A stretch of DNA of 40,453 nt from Bradyrhizobium sp. SSBR45G (GCF_030159255.1 NZ_BSCT01000054.1:1-40453), one strand, 5' to 3'. Counted from the first letter of the stretch, positions 1 through 8,410 are shown. Translations and numbers: made by a program. Notes: generated by a model from the sequence alone, not told the origin.

Positions 1-106
1 CAAATGATGCTAAAACTATCTTAGCGCCTATGGGCTTTCGCCGGGACGACAGCGGTGGTGATCGAAACAGATGCTATTGGCTTCGCTTCGGCGTAACGGC
101 GATCAA
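1..106. repeat. Right end of a truncated palindromic repeat at the window edge
   Basis: Bases about 34-53 read TTTCGCCGGGACGACAGCGG. This is the same right-hand end seen in the complete elements that finish near 30787 and 30995. The left part of the element lies outside the window. No gene is seen before the tautomerase stop at 107. Confidence 0.5.
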
Positions 107-310
107 CTACTTCTTCTGCTCGGCCGCGCGCTCGACGAAGGTCTTGCCGCCCTTCATCTTGTGCGCCAGCGGCGCCTCGTTGATCTGGATGACGACGGCC
201 TCGGGGTCGACGCCGAGATGCGTCACCAGCGCCTTGCTGATGTCTCGCATCATGTTGGTCTTCTGCTCGTCGGTCCGGCCGGCGGCCATGTTGATGGTGA
301 TCTCGGGCAT
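107..310 (-). CDS. 4-oxalocrotonate tautomerase family protein
   Basis: A 67-residue protein of the size and pattern of the 4-oxalocrotonate tautomerase (4-OT) family. These small enzymes use the N-terminal proline, exposed after Met removal, as a general base to move protons in enol/keto substrates. Seen here: it starts Met-Pro-Glu-Ile-Thr, so Pro2 is present. The family-like stretch GRTDEQKTNMMRDISKAL follows at residues 11-28, and the C-terminal GGKTF segment resembles others in the family. The start at 310 is preceded by GGAG at good spacing. A longer frame running back to 691 passes through a palindromic repeat and is not the real start. The physiological substrate cannot be told from sequence, and no catabolic genes sit beside it. 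Confidence 0.88.
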   Translation of the reverse strand: MPEITINMAAGRTDEQKTNMMRDISKALVTHLGVDPEAVVIQINEAPLAHKMKGGKTFVERAAEQKK

Positions 311-430
311 TTTTTGCTCCTTCCCATTTACCGTCGTTCCCACGACGAAGTTCTCAAAGGCTCGATCAGTTTGCCCAAATTGCCTAGGAGCATCAGCCCG
401 CTCCTGAGCAAGTCGGGTATCAATGAGTTC

Positions 431-524
431 GTCATCGCGAGGAGCGAAGCGACGAAGCGATCCAGGGTTGCTCCGAAAGGTCGTTCTTCTTCGCCCTGGA
501 TTGCTTCGCTTCGCTCGCAATGAC
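431..524. repeat. Palindromic intergenic repeat (GTCATCGCGAG...GCAATGAC type)
   Basis: The left arm runs GTCATCGCGAGGAGCGAAGC and on to a CCAGGG. The right arm begins CCCTGGATTGCTTCGCTTCG and ends GCAATGAC, giving a long imperfect inverted repeat with a short centre. This is a common dispersed element of Bradyrhizobium-type genomes. It fills most of the gap between the tautomerase and hisS, and the short open frames over it are artefacts. Confidence 0.75.
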
Positions 525-591
525 GTACCAAAATCGACGATGTCGTTTGACGTGACGGATGCGCGGGTCACGCCCGCGCGTGACGAATCCC

Positions 592-2190
592 CTATCCCCA
601 GCTCACGTCGTGGCGCGCGAGCACCTCGCGGACGGCGGCGACGAGTTCGTCCTCCTTGGCGGAGACCTGCGCCGGACGGCTCTCGCGCCATTCCTGGTTG
701 GAGGCGATCGCGGCCGCCGCCTTGGCGCCCTCGATCAGGTCCTTGATCTGCACCTCGCCGCGCGCCTTTTCGTCCGAGCCCTGGATGATCACGCAGGGCG
801 CGTTGCGGCGGTCGGCATATTTGAGCTGGTTGCCCATGTTCTTCGGATTGCCGAGATAGAGCTCGGCACGGATGCCGTGACTGCGCAGGGTCGAGACCAT
901 CTTCTGATAGTCCGCGACGCGCTCGCGATCGAACACCGTGACGACGACAGGCCCGAACGCCGGCTTCGTATCGAGCTTGCCGAGCAAGGTCAGCGCCGCC
1001 TGCAGCCGCGAGACGCCGATGGAGAAACCCGTCGCCGGCACCGGCTCGCCGCGGAAGCGCGAGACGAGACCGTCATAACGCCCGCCGCCGCCGACCGAGC
1101 CGAACACCACCGGCTGGCCCTTCTCGTTCGGAATTTCGGCCAGGAGCTGCGCCTCGAACACTGGCCCCGTGTAGTATTCGAGCCCGCGCACGACCGACGG
1201 ATCGACCGCGATCTGGCTTTGATAGCCGGCGGCATCGACCAGGCGCGCGATTTCGACCAGCTCGTTCAAGCCATCGATCGCGAGCTTCGAGTCGGCAAAG
1301 GTCTCGCGCAGCATGTCGGCGATACGGCGAGCGATGTCGTACTCGCTCTCTTTCCGGTCGGGATCACCGACGAGGCGCTGCGCGACGTCCTTGTCGCCGG
1401 CATAAGCGAGCGTCGGCGGCGCGACCAGCGTGCGCGCGTTGACGAAGGTCTCGATCTTCTTGATCTGCGTCTCGTCGAGTCCGGCGCCCTTGGTGAAGTC
1501 GCCGCTCTCGTCCTTGCGGCCCGGTCCGAGCAACTCGCGCACGCCGCGCTCGCCGAGACGATCGAGCTTGTCGATCGCGCGCAGCACGATCAGCCGGCGG
1601 CCGAAATTCTCGTCACCCCCGAGGCCGATCGACTCCATCACGCCGTCGAGCACCTTGCGATTGTTGACCTTGATCGCGTAGTCGCCGCGCGCAATGCCCA
1701 GCGCCTCCATCGTGTCGGCCGCCATCATGCACATCTCGGCATCCGCCGCCGGCGATGCGGAGCCGACGGTGTCGGCGTCGAACTGCATGAACTGGCGGAA
1801 GCGGCCTGGTCCCGGCTTCTCGTTGCGGAACACGTAGCCCGAGCGGTAGCTGCGATAGGGCAGCACCAGGCCATCGGTGCCGTAGCGCTCGCCGACATAG
1901 CGCGCCAGCGGCGCGGTGAGGTCGTAGCGCAGCGAGATCCACTGCTCGTCATCGTCCTGGAACGAGAACACGCCCTCGTTGGGACGGTCCTGGTCGGGCA
2001 GGAATTTGCCGAGCGCGTCGGTGTATTCGAACGCCGGCGTCTCCACCGGCTCGAAGCCGTAGCGCTCGTAGACGGCGCGGATCTTCTCGACCATCTCGCG
2101 CGTGGCGGCGATCGCGGCCGGGCCGCGATCCTCCAGCCCGCGCGGCAGCCGCGCCTTCAGCTTCTGGGGTTTCTTCGGTTTGTCGGACAT
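592..2190 (-). CDS. hisS: Histidyl-tRNA synthetase
   Basis: Class II aminoacyl-tRNA synthetase that charges tRNA-His with histidine in the cytoplasm. The protein is 532 residues, longer than the roughly 420 of E. coli HisS, as is usual in alphaproteobacteria. Motif 2 is around residues 112-143 (YRSYRSGYVFRNEKPGPGRF, then FMQFDAD). The histidine-binding signature RGLEYYTG is at 335-342, the motif-3 region GFSIGVSRL at 388-396, and an anticodon-binding alpha/beta domain follows from about 412. The start at 2190 (MSDKPKK) is chosen because the longer frame to 2262 reads through a palindromic repeat and gives a low-complexity extension. The repeat begins only 11 bases upstream of this start, so the mRNA leader probably contains it. 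No strong ribosome binding site is visible. Confidence 0.96.
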   Translation of the reverse strand: MSDKPKKPQKLKARLPRGLEDRGPAAIAATREMVEKIRAVYERYGFEPVETPAFEYTDALGKFLPDQDRPNEGVFSFQDDDEQWISLRYDLTAPLARYVGERYGTDGLVLPYRSYRSGYVFRNEKPGPGRFRQFMQFDADTVGSASPAADAEMCMMAADTMEALGIARGDYAIKVNNRKVLDGVMESIGLGGDENFGRRLIVLRAIDKLDRLGERGVRELLGPGRKDESGDFTKGAGLDETQIKKIETFVNARTLVAPPTLAYAGDKDVAQRLVGDPDRKESEYDIARRIADMLRETFADSKLAIDGLNELVEIARLVDAAGYQSQIAVDPSVVRGLEYYTGPVFEAQLLAEIPNEKGQPVVFGSVGGGGRYDGLVSRFRGEPVPATGFSIGVSRLQAALTLLGKLDTKPAFGPVVVTVFDRERVADYQKMVSTLRSHGIRAELYLGNPKNMGNQLKYADRRNAPCVIIQGSDEKARGEVQIKDLIEGAKAAAAIASNQEWRESRPAQVSAKEDELVAAVREVLARHDVSWG

Positions 2191-2201
2191 GGGACTCGAT
2201 G

Positions 2202-2294
2202 CGTAGGGTGGGCAAAGCGCAGCGTGCCCACCATTGGCGGATGACGTCGCAGCGGTGGGCACGGTCCGCTGCGCGGCCCTTTGCCCACCCTACG
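2202..2294. repeat. Palindromic repeat CGTAGGGTGGGCAAAG...CTTTGCCCACCCTACG
   Basis: The left arm is CGTAGGGTGGGCAAAGCGCA and continues to GTGCCCACC. The right arm is GGTGGGCACGG, then CGCTGCGCGGCCCTTTGCCC and ACCCTACG. The arms are near-perfect inverted copies around a short centre. It lies directly upstream of hisS. The type is widespread between genes in Bradyrhizobium-like genomes. Confidence 0.8.
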
Positions 2295-2428
2295 GGATGG
2301 AATGCGTTGCTTGGGTTGGTAGCAGCCGGGGCGGGGTGCGGCAACCCGAAGGGCGGGGCTGGCGCTGGCGCGTGGCATTGCTCACACATCTCAGTGAGAG
2401 CCAAGCGCTCGCCGCGCATGCGGTGCAC

Positions 2429-2527
2429 TCCCTCCCCCCTTGCGGGGGAGGGTCGGGGTGGGGGGTCCACACGGGAAGTCTTTGCTGGGACCCCCACCCC
2501 CGACCCCTCCCCGCAAGGGGGAGGGGA
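2429..2527. repeat. Palindromic C-rich/G-rich repeat
   Basis: CTCCCTCCCCCCTTGCGGGG runs into GGTCGGGGTGGGGGG. After about 20 bases the inverted copy ACCCCCACCCCCGACCCCTC leads to CCGCAAGGGGGAGGGGAG. The same family recurs at 7262-7451 and 40288-40405. Together with the repeat at 2202-2294 it fills the 399-bp gap between the aminotransferase stop and the hisS start; no gene is seen there. Confidence 0.8.
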
Positions 2528-2589
2528 GCGCAGCGTCAGCGCGGCCAGACTGTGCCGAGAACCTGCAGAGCGTAAGCGAGCCCTGTCCT

Positions 2590-3669
2590 CTACTTCACAT
2601 CCCGGATCCAATTGTGCGGATCCGCAGCTCGGCCGTACTGGATGTCGACCAGCTGCTTGCGCAGGCCCATGGCGACGGGGCCGGCCTCGCCGCCGTTGAT
2701 CAGGACGTCGCCGCTCGCCGAGCGCACCTTGCCGATCGGCGAGATGACGGCGGCGGTGCCGCAGGCGAACGCCTCCTTCAACTTGCCGCTCGCGGCATCG
2801 GCGCGCCACTGGTCGATCGAATACAGCTCCTCGCGCACCTCCCGGCCGGCATCGCGCGCCAGCTTGATGATCGAGTCCCGCGTAATGCCCGGCAGGATGG
2901 TGCCAAGCGGCGGCGTCGACAGCGAGCCGTCGGCGAACACGAAGAACACGTTCATGCCGCCGAGCTCCTCGACATAGCGGCGCTCGATCGCGTCCAGGAA
3001 CACGACCTGGTCGCAGCCCTGCGCGATCGCCTCGGCCTGCGCCTTGAGGCTCGCCGCATAATTGCCGCCGCATTTGACGCCGCCGGTGCCGCCGACCGCG
3101 GCGCGAGTGTAGTTCTCCGACACCCAGATCGAGACCGGCGCTGGGCCGCCCTTGAAATAGGAGCCGACCGGCGAGGCGATGACCGCGAAGATGTATTCCG
3201 CCGAAGGCTTCACCCCGAGGAACACCTCGTTGGCGATCATGAACGGGCGCAGATAGAGGCTGCCCTCGCCGCCCGGGATCCAGGCGCGATCGATTTGAAC
3301 GAGCCGCTCGACCGCCTCGATGAAAACCTCCGGCGGCAGCTGCGCCATCGCCATGCGCTCGGCCGAGTTCCAGAAGCGCTTGGCGTTGGCGTCGGGGCGG
3401 AACAGGTTCACGCCGCCATCGTCGCGCTTGTAGGCCTTCAGGCCCTCGAAGATCTCCTGCGCGTAATGCAGCACGGCGGCCGCCGGATCGAGCGGGAAGT
3501 TGGCGCGGGATTCGACGCGCGCGCTGTGCCAGCCCTTGTCCTGGCTGTACTGGACCACGGCCATGTGATCGGTGAACACCCGGCCGAAGCCGGGGTTGGC
3601 GAGCTTGGCCGCGCGCTCCTGGTCGGAGGTCGGGTTCGTCGAAGGCCTAATGTCGAATGTCAAAGTCAT
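2590..3669 (-). CDS. ilvE: Branched-chain amino acid aminotransferase
   Basis: Fold-type IV PLP enzyme that transfers the amino group between glutamate and the 2-oxo acids of Leu, Ile and Val. It is cytoplasmic. The protein is 359 residues and resembles the longer (mammalian/Bacillus/Mycobacterium) type of BCAT rather than the roughly 309-residue E. coli IlvE. The PLP lysine is K199 in GGVKCGGNYAASLKA. Other family blocks are SLYLRPFMIANEVFLGV (137-153), the EELGGMNVFFVF segment, and the TPPLGTILPGITRDSIIKLA phosphate-cup region. The frame is open to 3810, but the start at 3669 (MTLTFDIRP) is where similarity to the family begins, and it has an AAGGA-like site upstream. It is divergent from the MarR gene at 4016. 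Confidence 0.94.
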   Translation of the reverse strand: MTLTFDIRPSTNPTSDQERAAKLANPGFGRVFTDHMAVVQYSQDKGWHSARVESRANFPLDPAAAVLHYAQEIFEGLKAYKRDDGGVNLFRPDANAKRFWNSAERMAMAQLPPEVFIEAVERLVQIDRAWIPGGEGSLYLRPFMIANEVFLGVKPSAEYIFAVIASPVGSYFKGGPAPVSIWVSENYTRAAVGGTGGVKCGGNYAASLKAQAEAIAQGCDQVVFLDAIERRYVEELGGMNVFFVFADGSLSTPPLGTILPGITRDSIIKLARDAGREVREELYSIDQWRADAASGKLKEAFACGTAAVISPIGKVRSASGDVLINGGEAGPVAMGLRKQLVDIQYGRAADPHNWIRDVK

Positions 3670-4015
3670 GTCCTTGCTTCCCCCGCTTGATCGCCATGTG
3701 CGAGTTCTGGCGCCGACCCGCCCCATCGGACCAGTCGGCTTTTGAATTTTCAGACCTGCCGCGACCGGCCTTTCAGCCAGTCGCCGGGCAAGCGTGCCAC
3801 CACAGGACATGCTTTTGCGCCCGGCGGAAGTCCAGTATGGTTTGCCGAAATGCCGCTCGACATCACACGGTTGTTCGCTGCGTGGCCCAGGTTGCCCGTC
3901 CGGGTTGCTGACGGCCCCGTTCGGACACGCCCTGAGACCATTGCCCGCCTCTGAAACGATCTAAAATTTCGTAGTGGGCGATTGTTTTGTAACATTGAAC
4001 CGCAGAAACGTCAAT
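3670..4015. other. Divergent intergenic region, ilvE / marR
   Basis: A 346-bp gap between divergently transcribed genes. It must hold both promoters. No repeat of the dispersed families, no terminator and no convincing promoter pair was recognised. A small inverted element TGTTTTGTAACA sits at about 3983-3994, some 20 bases before the marR start, and could be an operator, but the evidence is only its position and symmetry. Confidence 0.4.
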
Positions 4016-4567
4016 ATGGCTGACATAAATTTCTCGTCTCCGACGTTGAGCCCTGAGCTGCGGGCGGCTGAGCCCGCGACGGCCGCCGATGGCGAGCCGC
4101 TGCGCTGGGACATCATCGAGCTCCTGTTCTTCGCCTACCGCGATTTCGTCGGCGATGCCGACCACGAGCTGGAGGCGTTCGGCTTCGGCCGCGCGCACCA
4201 TCGCGTGATGCATTTCGTCACACGCTATCCCGGCCTGAAGGTCGCCGATCTTCTCGACGTGCTGCGCATCACCAAGCAGTCGCTCGGACGCGTGCTGAAG
4301 CAGCTGCTCGACGAGGGCTACATCGTGCAGAAGACCGGCAACAATGATCGGAGGCAGCGCCTTCTTTTCGCCACGCCCAAGGGCGAGGCGCTGGTGGCCA
4401 AGCTGGCCGGACTGCAGACACGGCGCATCGACCGCGCGCTGGAGCAGGTCGGACCGGCCGGCGCCGAGAAGGTCCGGCAATTCCTGCGCGCGATGATCGA
4501 TCGCGATGATCCGGACAAGGTGCTGGAAGCCATTTTCAGGACGCCTGTCGCCGCTGCCAAGGAGTGA
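4016..4567 (+). CDS. MarR family transcriptional regulator, upstream of a two-component pair
   Basis: A 183-residue winged-helix regulator of the MarR type. Residues about 40-150 carry the DNA-binding fold: the helix segment LKVADLLDVLRITKQSLGRVL is the recognition region, followed by a wing with the family pattern GNNDRRQRLLFATPKG. The ligand and target are unknown. The start ATG at 4016 (MADINF) is preferred over a GTG at 3974, whose extra 14 residues look like leader sequence; neither has a strong Shine-Dalgarno. The next gene, a response regulator, begins at the stop codon of this one, so the two are co-transcribed. The regulator may control this operon itself. Confidence 0.88.
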   Translation: MADINFSSPTLSPELRAAEPATAADGEPLRWDIIELLFFAYRDFVGDADHELEAFGFGRAHHRVMHFVTRYPGLKVADLLDVLRITKQSLGRVLKQLLDEGYIVQKTGNNDRRQRLLFATPKGEALVAKLAGLQTRRIDRALEQVGPAGAEKVRQFLRAMIDRDDPDKVLEAIFRTPVAAAKE

Positions 4568-4569
4568 CC

Positions 4570-5295
4570 GTGACGATCGCTGCCATCGCCCCGCATCATC
4601 AGCAGACGCCGGCCGACGACGCGCCGCATCTCCTGCTCGTCGACGACGACCGCCGCATCCGCGATCTCCTGTCGCGCTTCCTGCGCGGTGAAGGCTACCG
4701 CGTGACGACCGCAGCGAGCGCGAGCGATGCCCGCGCCAAGCTGACGGGCCTGCATTTCGATCTGCTGATCCTCGACGTCATGATGCCCGGCGAAAGCGGC
4801 TTCGATCTCGCCCGCTTCATCCGCACGCAATCCTCAGTGCCGATCGTGATGCTGACGGCGCGGTCCGAGCCGGACAGCCGCATCGAGGGCCTGCAGCTCG
4901 GCGCCGACGACTATGTCGCCAAGCCGTTCGAGCCACGCGAGCTCGCGCTGCGCATCGGCAACATCCTCAAGCGCGCCGCGCCGCCGCCGGCGGAGGAGGT
5001 CATCGAGCAGATCGCGTTCGGGCCGTTCGTCTATCATCTGGCGCGCGGCGAGTTGAAGCAGGGTGAGGAGATCGTCCACCTCACCGACCGCGAGCGCGAG
5101 ATGCTGCGCATCCTCGCCAATGCCCGCGGCGAGACCGTGCCGCGCGGCGCGCTGACCGGCAACGGCACCGTCAACGAGCGCGCCGTCGACGTCCAGATCA
5201 ACCGCCTCCGCCGCAAGCTCGAGAGCGATCCAGCCAACCCGCTGTTCCTCCAGGCCGTGCGCGGCATCGGCTATCGGCTGATGATTTCGGGTTGA
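4570..5295 (+). CDS. OmpR-type response regulator
   Basis: Two-domain DNA-binding response regulator, 241 residues. The receiver domain (about 20-140) shows the acidic pocket LLLVDDD, the phosphorylation site D69 in LILDVMMPG, the switch threonine in VMLTAR, and the lysine in VAKPF. The C-terminal OmpR/PhoB winged helix (about 160-240) includes LTDREREMLRILA and ERAVDVQINRLRRKLE, and ends in the usual RGIGYRLM. A GTG at 4564 overlaps the marR stop, but AAGGAG at 4559-4564 is spaced 5 bases from the GTG at 4570, so 4570 is chosen. The likely partner is the kinase at 5822, which now lies beyond a repeat-filled gap. Confidence 0.92.
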   Translation: MTIAAIAPHHQQTPADDAPHLLLVDDDRRIRDLLSRFLRGEGYRVTTAASASDARAKLTGLHFDLLILDVMMPGESGFDLARFIRTQSSVPIVMLTARSEPDSRIEGLQLGADDYVAKPFEPRELALRIGNILKRAAPPPAEEVIEQIAFGPFVYHLARGELKQGEEIVHLTDREREMLRILANARGETVPRGALTGNGTVNERAVDVQINRLRRKLESDPANPLFLQAVRGIGYRLMISG

Positions 5296-5465
5296 AAATG
5301 AAAACCTGCTCTGACATGACGCGCGCCGTTTTCTCCCGCAGCGATCATGCGAGTCCGCCTCTCTCGAAGGCTGAGGCGTATGGAGCTCTCCCGGCACGGT
5401 CCACGGTTATCGCATATGGAGATGCGCAGCCGTACGCGCGAACGATCCTGCCCATTTGTTACTCC

Positions 5466-5549
5466 GTCATGCCCGGGCTTGTCCCGGGCATCCACGCGGT
5501 CCCCAGCATGCCGAACGACGTGGATGGCCGGGACAAGCCCGGCCATGAC
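5466..5549. repeat. Palindromic repeat GTCATGCCCGGGC...GCCCGGCCATGAC
   Basis: The left arm GTCATGCCCGGGCTTGTCCC continues to GGGCATCCACG. The right arm runs CGTGGATGGCCGGGACAAGC and ends CCCGGCCATGAC. The arms are inverted copies around about 22 bases. A second copy with a disrupted right arm lies at 35420-35541. Confidence 0.8.
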
Positions 5550-5616
5550 GACGTGGAAAAGGACGAGCGCAAAACTGCGAACGTCAAATGCGATAGCCCT
5601 TCGGCACACTCGGTGC

Positions 5617-5771
5617 ACCCTCTCCCCTTGTGGGAGAGGGTGGCTCGCATGAGCGGAGCGAAATGCGAGCCGGGTGAGGGGTCTGTCTCCGCAGACGAGA
5701 TCGCGGAGGCATACCCCTCACCCGGTTTCGAACTTCGTTCGAAACCACCCTCTCCCGCAAGGGGAGAGGGT
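5617..5771. repeat. Palindromic repeat ACCCTCTCCCCTTG...CAAGGGGAGAGGGT
   Basis: The outer arms ACCCTCTCCCCTTGTGGGAG and CTCCCGCAAGGGGAGAGGGT enclose inner inverted pieces: GCTCGCATGAGCGGAGCGAA with GCGAGCCGGGTGAGGGG, against CCCCTCACCCGG and TTTCGAACTTCGTTCGAAA. It is a structured dispersed element able to fold into a long cruciform or hairpin. Confidence 0.75.
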
Positions 5772-5821
5772 ACAGCGAGTATGCCGCTCGCGATCGCGCA
5801 ACAACAAAGCGCTCCTCGATC

Positions 5822-7210
5822 ATGAGCACGCTCGACACCGGCCTCACCCTCATCCGCACCGCATCCCGCCGCGTGTCGCGGGTCAACAGCGTGGTCGGCA
5901 ATGCCTTCAAGGGCTGGATGCCGACCGGGCTCTATGCGCGCGCGCTGCTGATCATGATCGTGCCGATGGTGATCCTTCAGACGGTGGTCGCCGGCGTGTT
6001 CATGGAGCGGCACTGGAACACGGTGACGCGGCGCCTGTCCGCTGCCGTCGTGCAGGACGTCGCCGCGCTGATCGACATCTACAAGGGTTATCCGCAGGAC
6101 AAGGACCGCACCATGCTGCGCCGGATCGCGCAGCAGCGGCTCAACCTCGTGGTCGACTTCCTCCCCGCGGGCGACATGCCGCCGCCCGGACCGAAGCCGT
6201 TCTTCAACCTGCTCGACCAGTCGCTGTCGAGCCAGATCGGACGCCAGATCAGCCGCCCGTTCTGGATCGACACCGTCGGCCGCTCCAATCTCGTGGAGAT
6301 CCGCATCGCGCTGGATGACGCCGTGATGCGCGTGTTCGCCCAGCGCGGCGCCGCCTATGCGTCGAACACCGACATCTTCCTGTTCTGGATGGTCGGCACC
6401 TCCTCGATCCTGCTGATCGTGTCGGTGCTGTTCCTGCGCAACCAGATCAAGCCGATCCTGCGGCTCGCCGACGCCGCCGAGAGCTTCGGCAAGGGCCGCG
6501 AGGTGCCGAACTTCCGGCCGCGCGGCGCGCGCGAGGTGCGGCGCGCGGCTCACGCCTTCCTGGAGATGAAGGCGCGCATCGAGCGCACGCTGGAGCAGCG
6601 CACGGCGATGCTGGCCGGCGTCAGCCACGATTTGCGCACCATCCTCACACGCTTCAAGCTCGAGCTGGCGCTGCTCGGCGACAGCCCCGAGATCGACGCC
6701 ATGCGCAAGGACGTCGACGAGATGTCGCACATGCTGGAGGACTATCTGGCGTTTGCGCGCGGCGACAATGGCGAGATCGCACAGCCGACCGACATCTCCA
6801 ACGCGCTCGAGGAGCTGCGCAGCGACGCCGAGCGCAACGGCCATTCCGCCACGGTGTCGTTCCACGGCCTGCCGGTGGTCACGGTGAAGCCGCAGGCGCT
6901 GAAGCGCTGCCTCGGCAACCTCGTCTCCAACGCCGCACGCCACGCCGACGCGATCGCCATCACCGGCCATCGCGACCACCGCTATCTGACGATCACCGTC
7001 GACGATGACGGCCCGGGCATTCCGGCCACCATGCGCGAGGAAGTGTTCAAGCCGTTCCTGCGTCTCGACGATGCACGCAACCAGGACGAGGGCGGCACCG
7101 GATTGGGCCTCGCCATCGCCCGCGACATCGCCCGCTCCCACGGCGGCGACATCACGCTGGGCGACAGCCCGATGGGCGGTTTGCGGGCGAGCGTGCGGAT
7201 TCCGGTGTAG
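5822..7210 (+). CDS. EnvZ-like sensor histidine kinase
   Basis: Inner-membrane histidine kinase, 462 residues. A first membrane helix lies at about 40-60 and a second at about 184-205, with a periplasmic loop between them that could sense envelope conditions. A HAMP linker follows (about 205-260). The dimerisation/phosphoacceptor helix has H269 in GVSHDLRTILTR. The ATP-binding domain has the N box NLVSNAARHA, G1 DDDGPGIP, F box FKPFLRLD and G2 GGTGLGLAIA. The signal is unknown. It is very likely the partner of the response regulator ending at 5295. The two are in the same direction but separated by repeats, so the kinase may need its own promoter. The start ATG at 5822 has only a weak ribosome binding site. 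Confidence 0.92.
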   Translation: MSTLDTGLTLIRTASRRVSRVNSVVGNAFKGWMPTGLYARALLIMIVPMVILQTVVAGVFMERHWNTVTRRLSAAVVQDVAALIDIYKGYPQDKDRTMLRRIAQQRLNLVVDFLPAGDMPPPGPKPFFNLLDQSLSSQIGRQISRPFWIDTVGRSNLVEIRIALDDAVMRVFAQRGAAYASNTDIFLFWMVGTSSILLIVSVLFLRNQIKPILRLADAAESFGKGREVPNFRPRGAREVRRAAHAFLEMKARIERTLEQRTAMLAGVSHDLRTILTRFKLELALLGDSPEIDAMRKDVDEMSHMLEDYLAFARGDNGEIAQPTDISNALEELRSDAERNGHSATVSFHGLPVVTVKPQALKRCLGNLVSNAARHADAIAITGHRDHRYLTITVDDDGPGIPATMREEVFKPFLRLDDARNQDEGGTGLGLAIARDIARSHGGDITLGDSPMGGLRASVRIPV

Positions 7211-7261
7211 GCGGCGCGCAACGCGCCAATTTGACTCGAGATATCACCAGCTGACGGTGCA

Positions 7262-7451
7262 CTCCCCTCCCCCTTGCGGGGAGGGGTCGGGGTGGGGGTC
7301 CACGAGTCCCGCTTTCAATGAGAAAGAGGCAGCCGCCGGCGCGTCGCATGCCTGCCGTCGGTGAGAGATAGCCAATACAGAACGGGCTCCCCACGACGCT
7401 CCGCGTCCGGAGACCCCCACCCCCGACCCCTCCCCGCAAGGGGGAGGGGAG
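7262..7451. repeat. Split palindromic C-rich/G-rich repeat
   Basis: Arms CTCCCCTCCCCCTTGCGGGG...GGGGGTC (7262-7300) and GACCCCCACCCC...GAGGGGAG (7412-7451) are inverted copies of the family seen at 2429-2527. Here they are separated by about 110 bases of unrelated sequence. It fills the space between the kinase and DUF3617-like genes and may act as a convergent transcription end. Confidence 0.75.
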
Positions 7452-7473
7452 CGCACCGTCACTGCGGCAACAA

Positions 7474-8019
7474 CTACTGCTTCACGCCCGGGATCAGGTT
7501 CTTCAGCTTGGCCATGTCCTTGACGTTCATCTTCATGCCGCCGGGCATGACGATGTCGCCGGGCTTCTGGTCGGGCTTGCAGGCGCCGAGCCATTTGGCC
7601 TCGATCGTCATGGCGGTGTCCTTGGTGCCGGCGCCTGCGGCGCCGCCCTGGATCTTCGACGACGTCTTCACCGTGTAGGCCGAGTTGAAATCACCGGTGA
7701 TCTCGGCATGCGAGGTCGTGCTCATGCCGCCGAAACTGCAGACGGAATCGCTGACATAGCCGGTCGCGGTCTTCTGGATGTCCTGTTTCGAGCAGGCCTG
7801 CTGCGCCATCGGCGAGGTCATGTTGTTCATGTCCTTGTCGGTGGTCTCGTCGGTGCAGTGCTGCATCGTCATCTCCGGCAGCTGCCCGCCGGACCGGATC
7901 ATCTTCAGCTCCCACAGGCCTGCCTTGCGCACCGGCAGGTCGAGCGCGAAGGCCGCGCCCGCCATCCCGCCCAGGATGCTGCCACAGAGGACTCCGAGGA
8001 CGAGGCGCTGACGTGTCAT
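7474..8019 (-). CDS. DUF3617-like exported protein
   Basis: A 181-residue protein with a cleavable signal peptide (about 1-25, ending AAFALD). The mature part begins with LPVRKAGLWELKM, the lead-in typical of DUF3617 proteins, and carries four cysteines in positions suited to disulphides (QHCTDE, QACSKQ, SVCSFG, GACKPD). DUF3617 proteins are periplasmic and of unknown function. The C-terminal part is rich in Met, Gly and Lys (PGGMKMNVKDMAKLKNLIPG). The start at 8019 (MTRQRL) puts the signal peptide at the N-terminus; the longer frame to 8070 adds a charged stretch not expected before it. It is convergent with the histidine kinase gene. Confidence 0.78.
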   Translation of the reverse strand: MTRQRLVLGVLCGSILGGMAGAAFALDLPVRKAGLWELKMIRSGGQLPEMTMQHCTDETTDKDMNNMTSPMAQQACSKQDIQKTATGYVSDSVCSFGGMSTTSHAEITGDFNSAYTVKTSSKIQGGAAGAGTKDTAMTIEAKWLGACKPDQKPGDIVMPGGMKMNVKDMAKLKNLIPGVKQ

Positions 8020-8104
8020 GATTGTGTTCCGGCTTTGATGTCGATCGGCGGACCGATGACGCCGAATCATGGCGTTAGTTTAGTCAGGCCTCGATTCGGT
8101 TCAT

Positions 8105-8410
8105 TCAGTAGAGCGTCCGCAGCGGCCGCTGCGCCGAGCCATACGGCACCCAGCGGCAGGCGAACGAGACGTAGCCGCCGTAATGGGGATCGACGGCGCG
8201 AAACTTCGCGACCTTGCCGTAGGAGGCGCAATGGTCGACCGCGAGCTGGCGCGCATCCGTGGTCTGGGCGAGCTGGTAGGCGATGATACCGCCGGTGTCG
8301 TTGCCCTTGAAGGGCGGCACCACGTCCGCCCGGGCGGATGCGACGGCCAGCACCGTCCCAACGGCCACGAGGCCTGCAGTCTTCACGAATCCGGCCCGAA
8401 GCGTCGGCAT
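8105..8410 (-). CDS. Small exported protein of unknown function
   Basis: A 101-residue protein with a signal peptide (about 1-28, cleavage likely after ASARA). The mature part of about 73 residues has two cysteines (DHCASYGKV and FACRWVPYG) that could form one disulphide. I do not recognise the family. The start at 8410 is preceded by GGGAGA at about 6 bases, which decides it over the upstream ATG at 8437. It lies between the DUF3617-like gene (same strand, 85 bp away) and a divergent exported protein gene, so the three may share a secreted or envelope role. That is inference from position only. Confidence 0.7.
   Translation of the reverse strand: MPTLRAGFVKTAGLVAVGTVLAVASARADVVPPFKGNDTGGIIAYQLAQTTDARQLAVDHCASYGKVAKFRAVDPHYGGYVSFACRWVPYGSAQRPLRTLY

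Larger units (their letters stand above)
5296..5821. other. 526-bp repeat-filled gap between response regulator and kinase genes
   Basis: The gap holds two unrelated palindromic elements (5466-5549 and 5617-5771) with short spacers. Open frames across it on both strands are explained by repeat sequence. No separate promoter for the kinase gene was recognised. Confidence 0.6.

Noticed and set aside
559..2244. 561-codon open frame on the plus strand opposite hisS
   Set aside because: It lies wholly over hisS, whose motifs are clear. It is an antisense shadow caused by high GC, rich in Arg, Leu, Ala and His.
2199..2575. Overlapping small open frames between ilvE and hisS
   Set aside because: They read through palindromic repeats in both directions.
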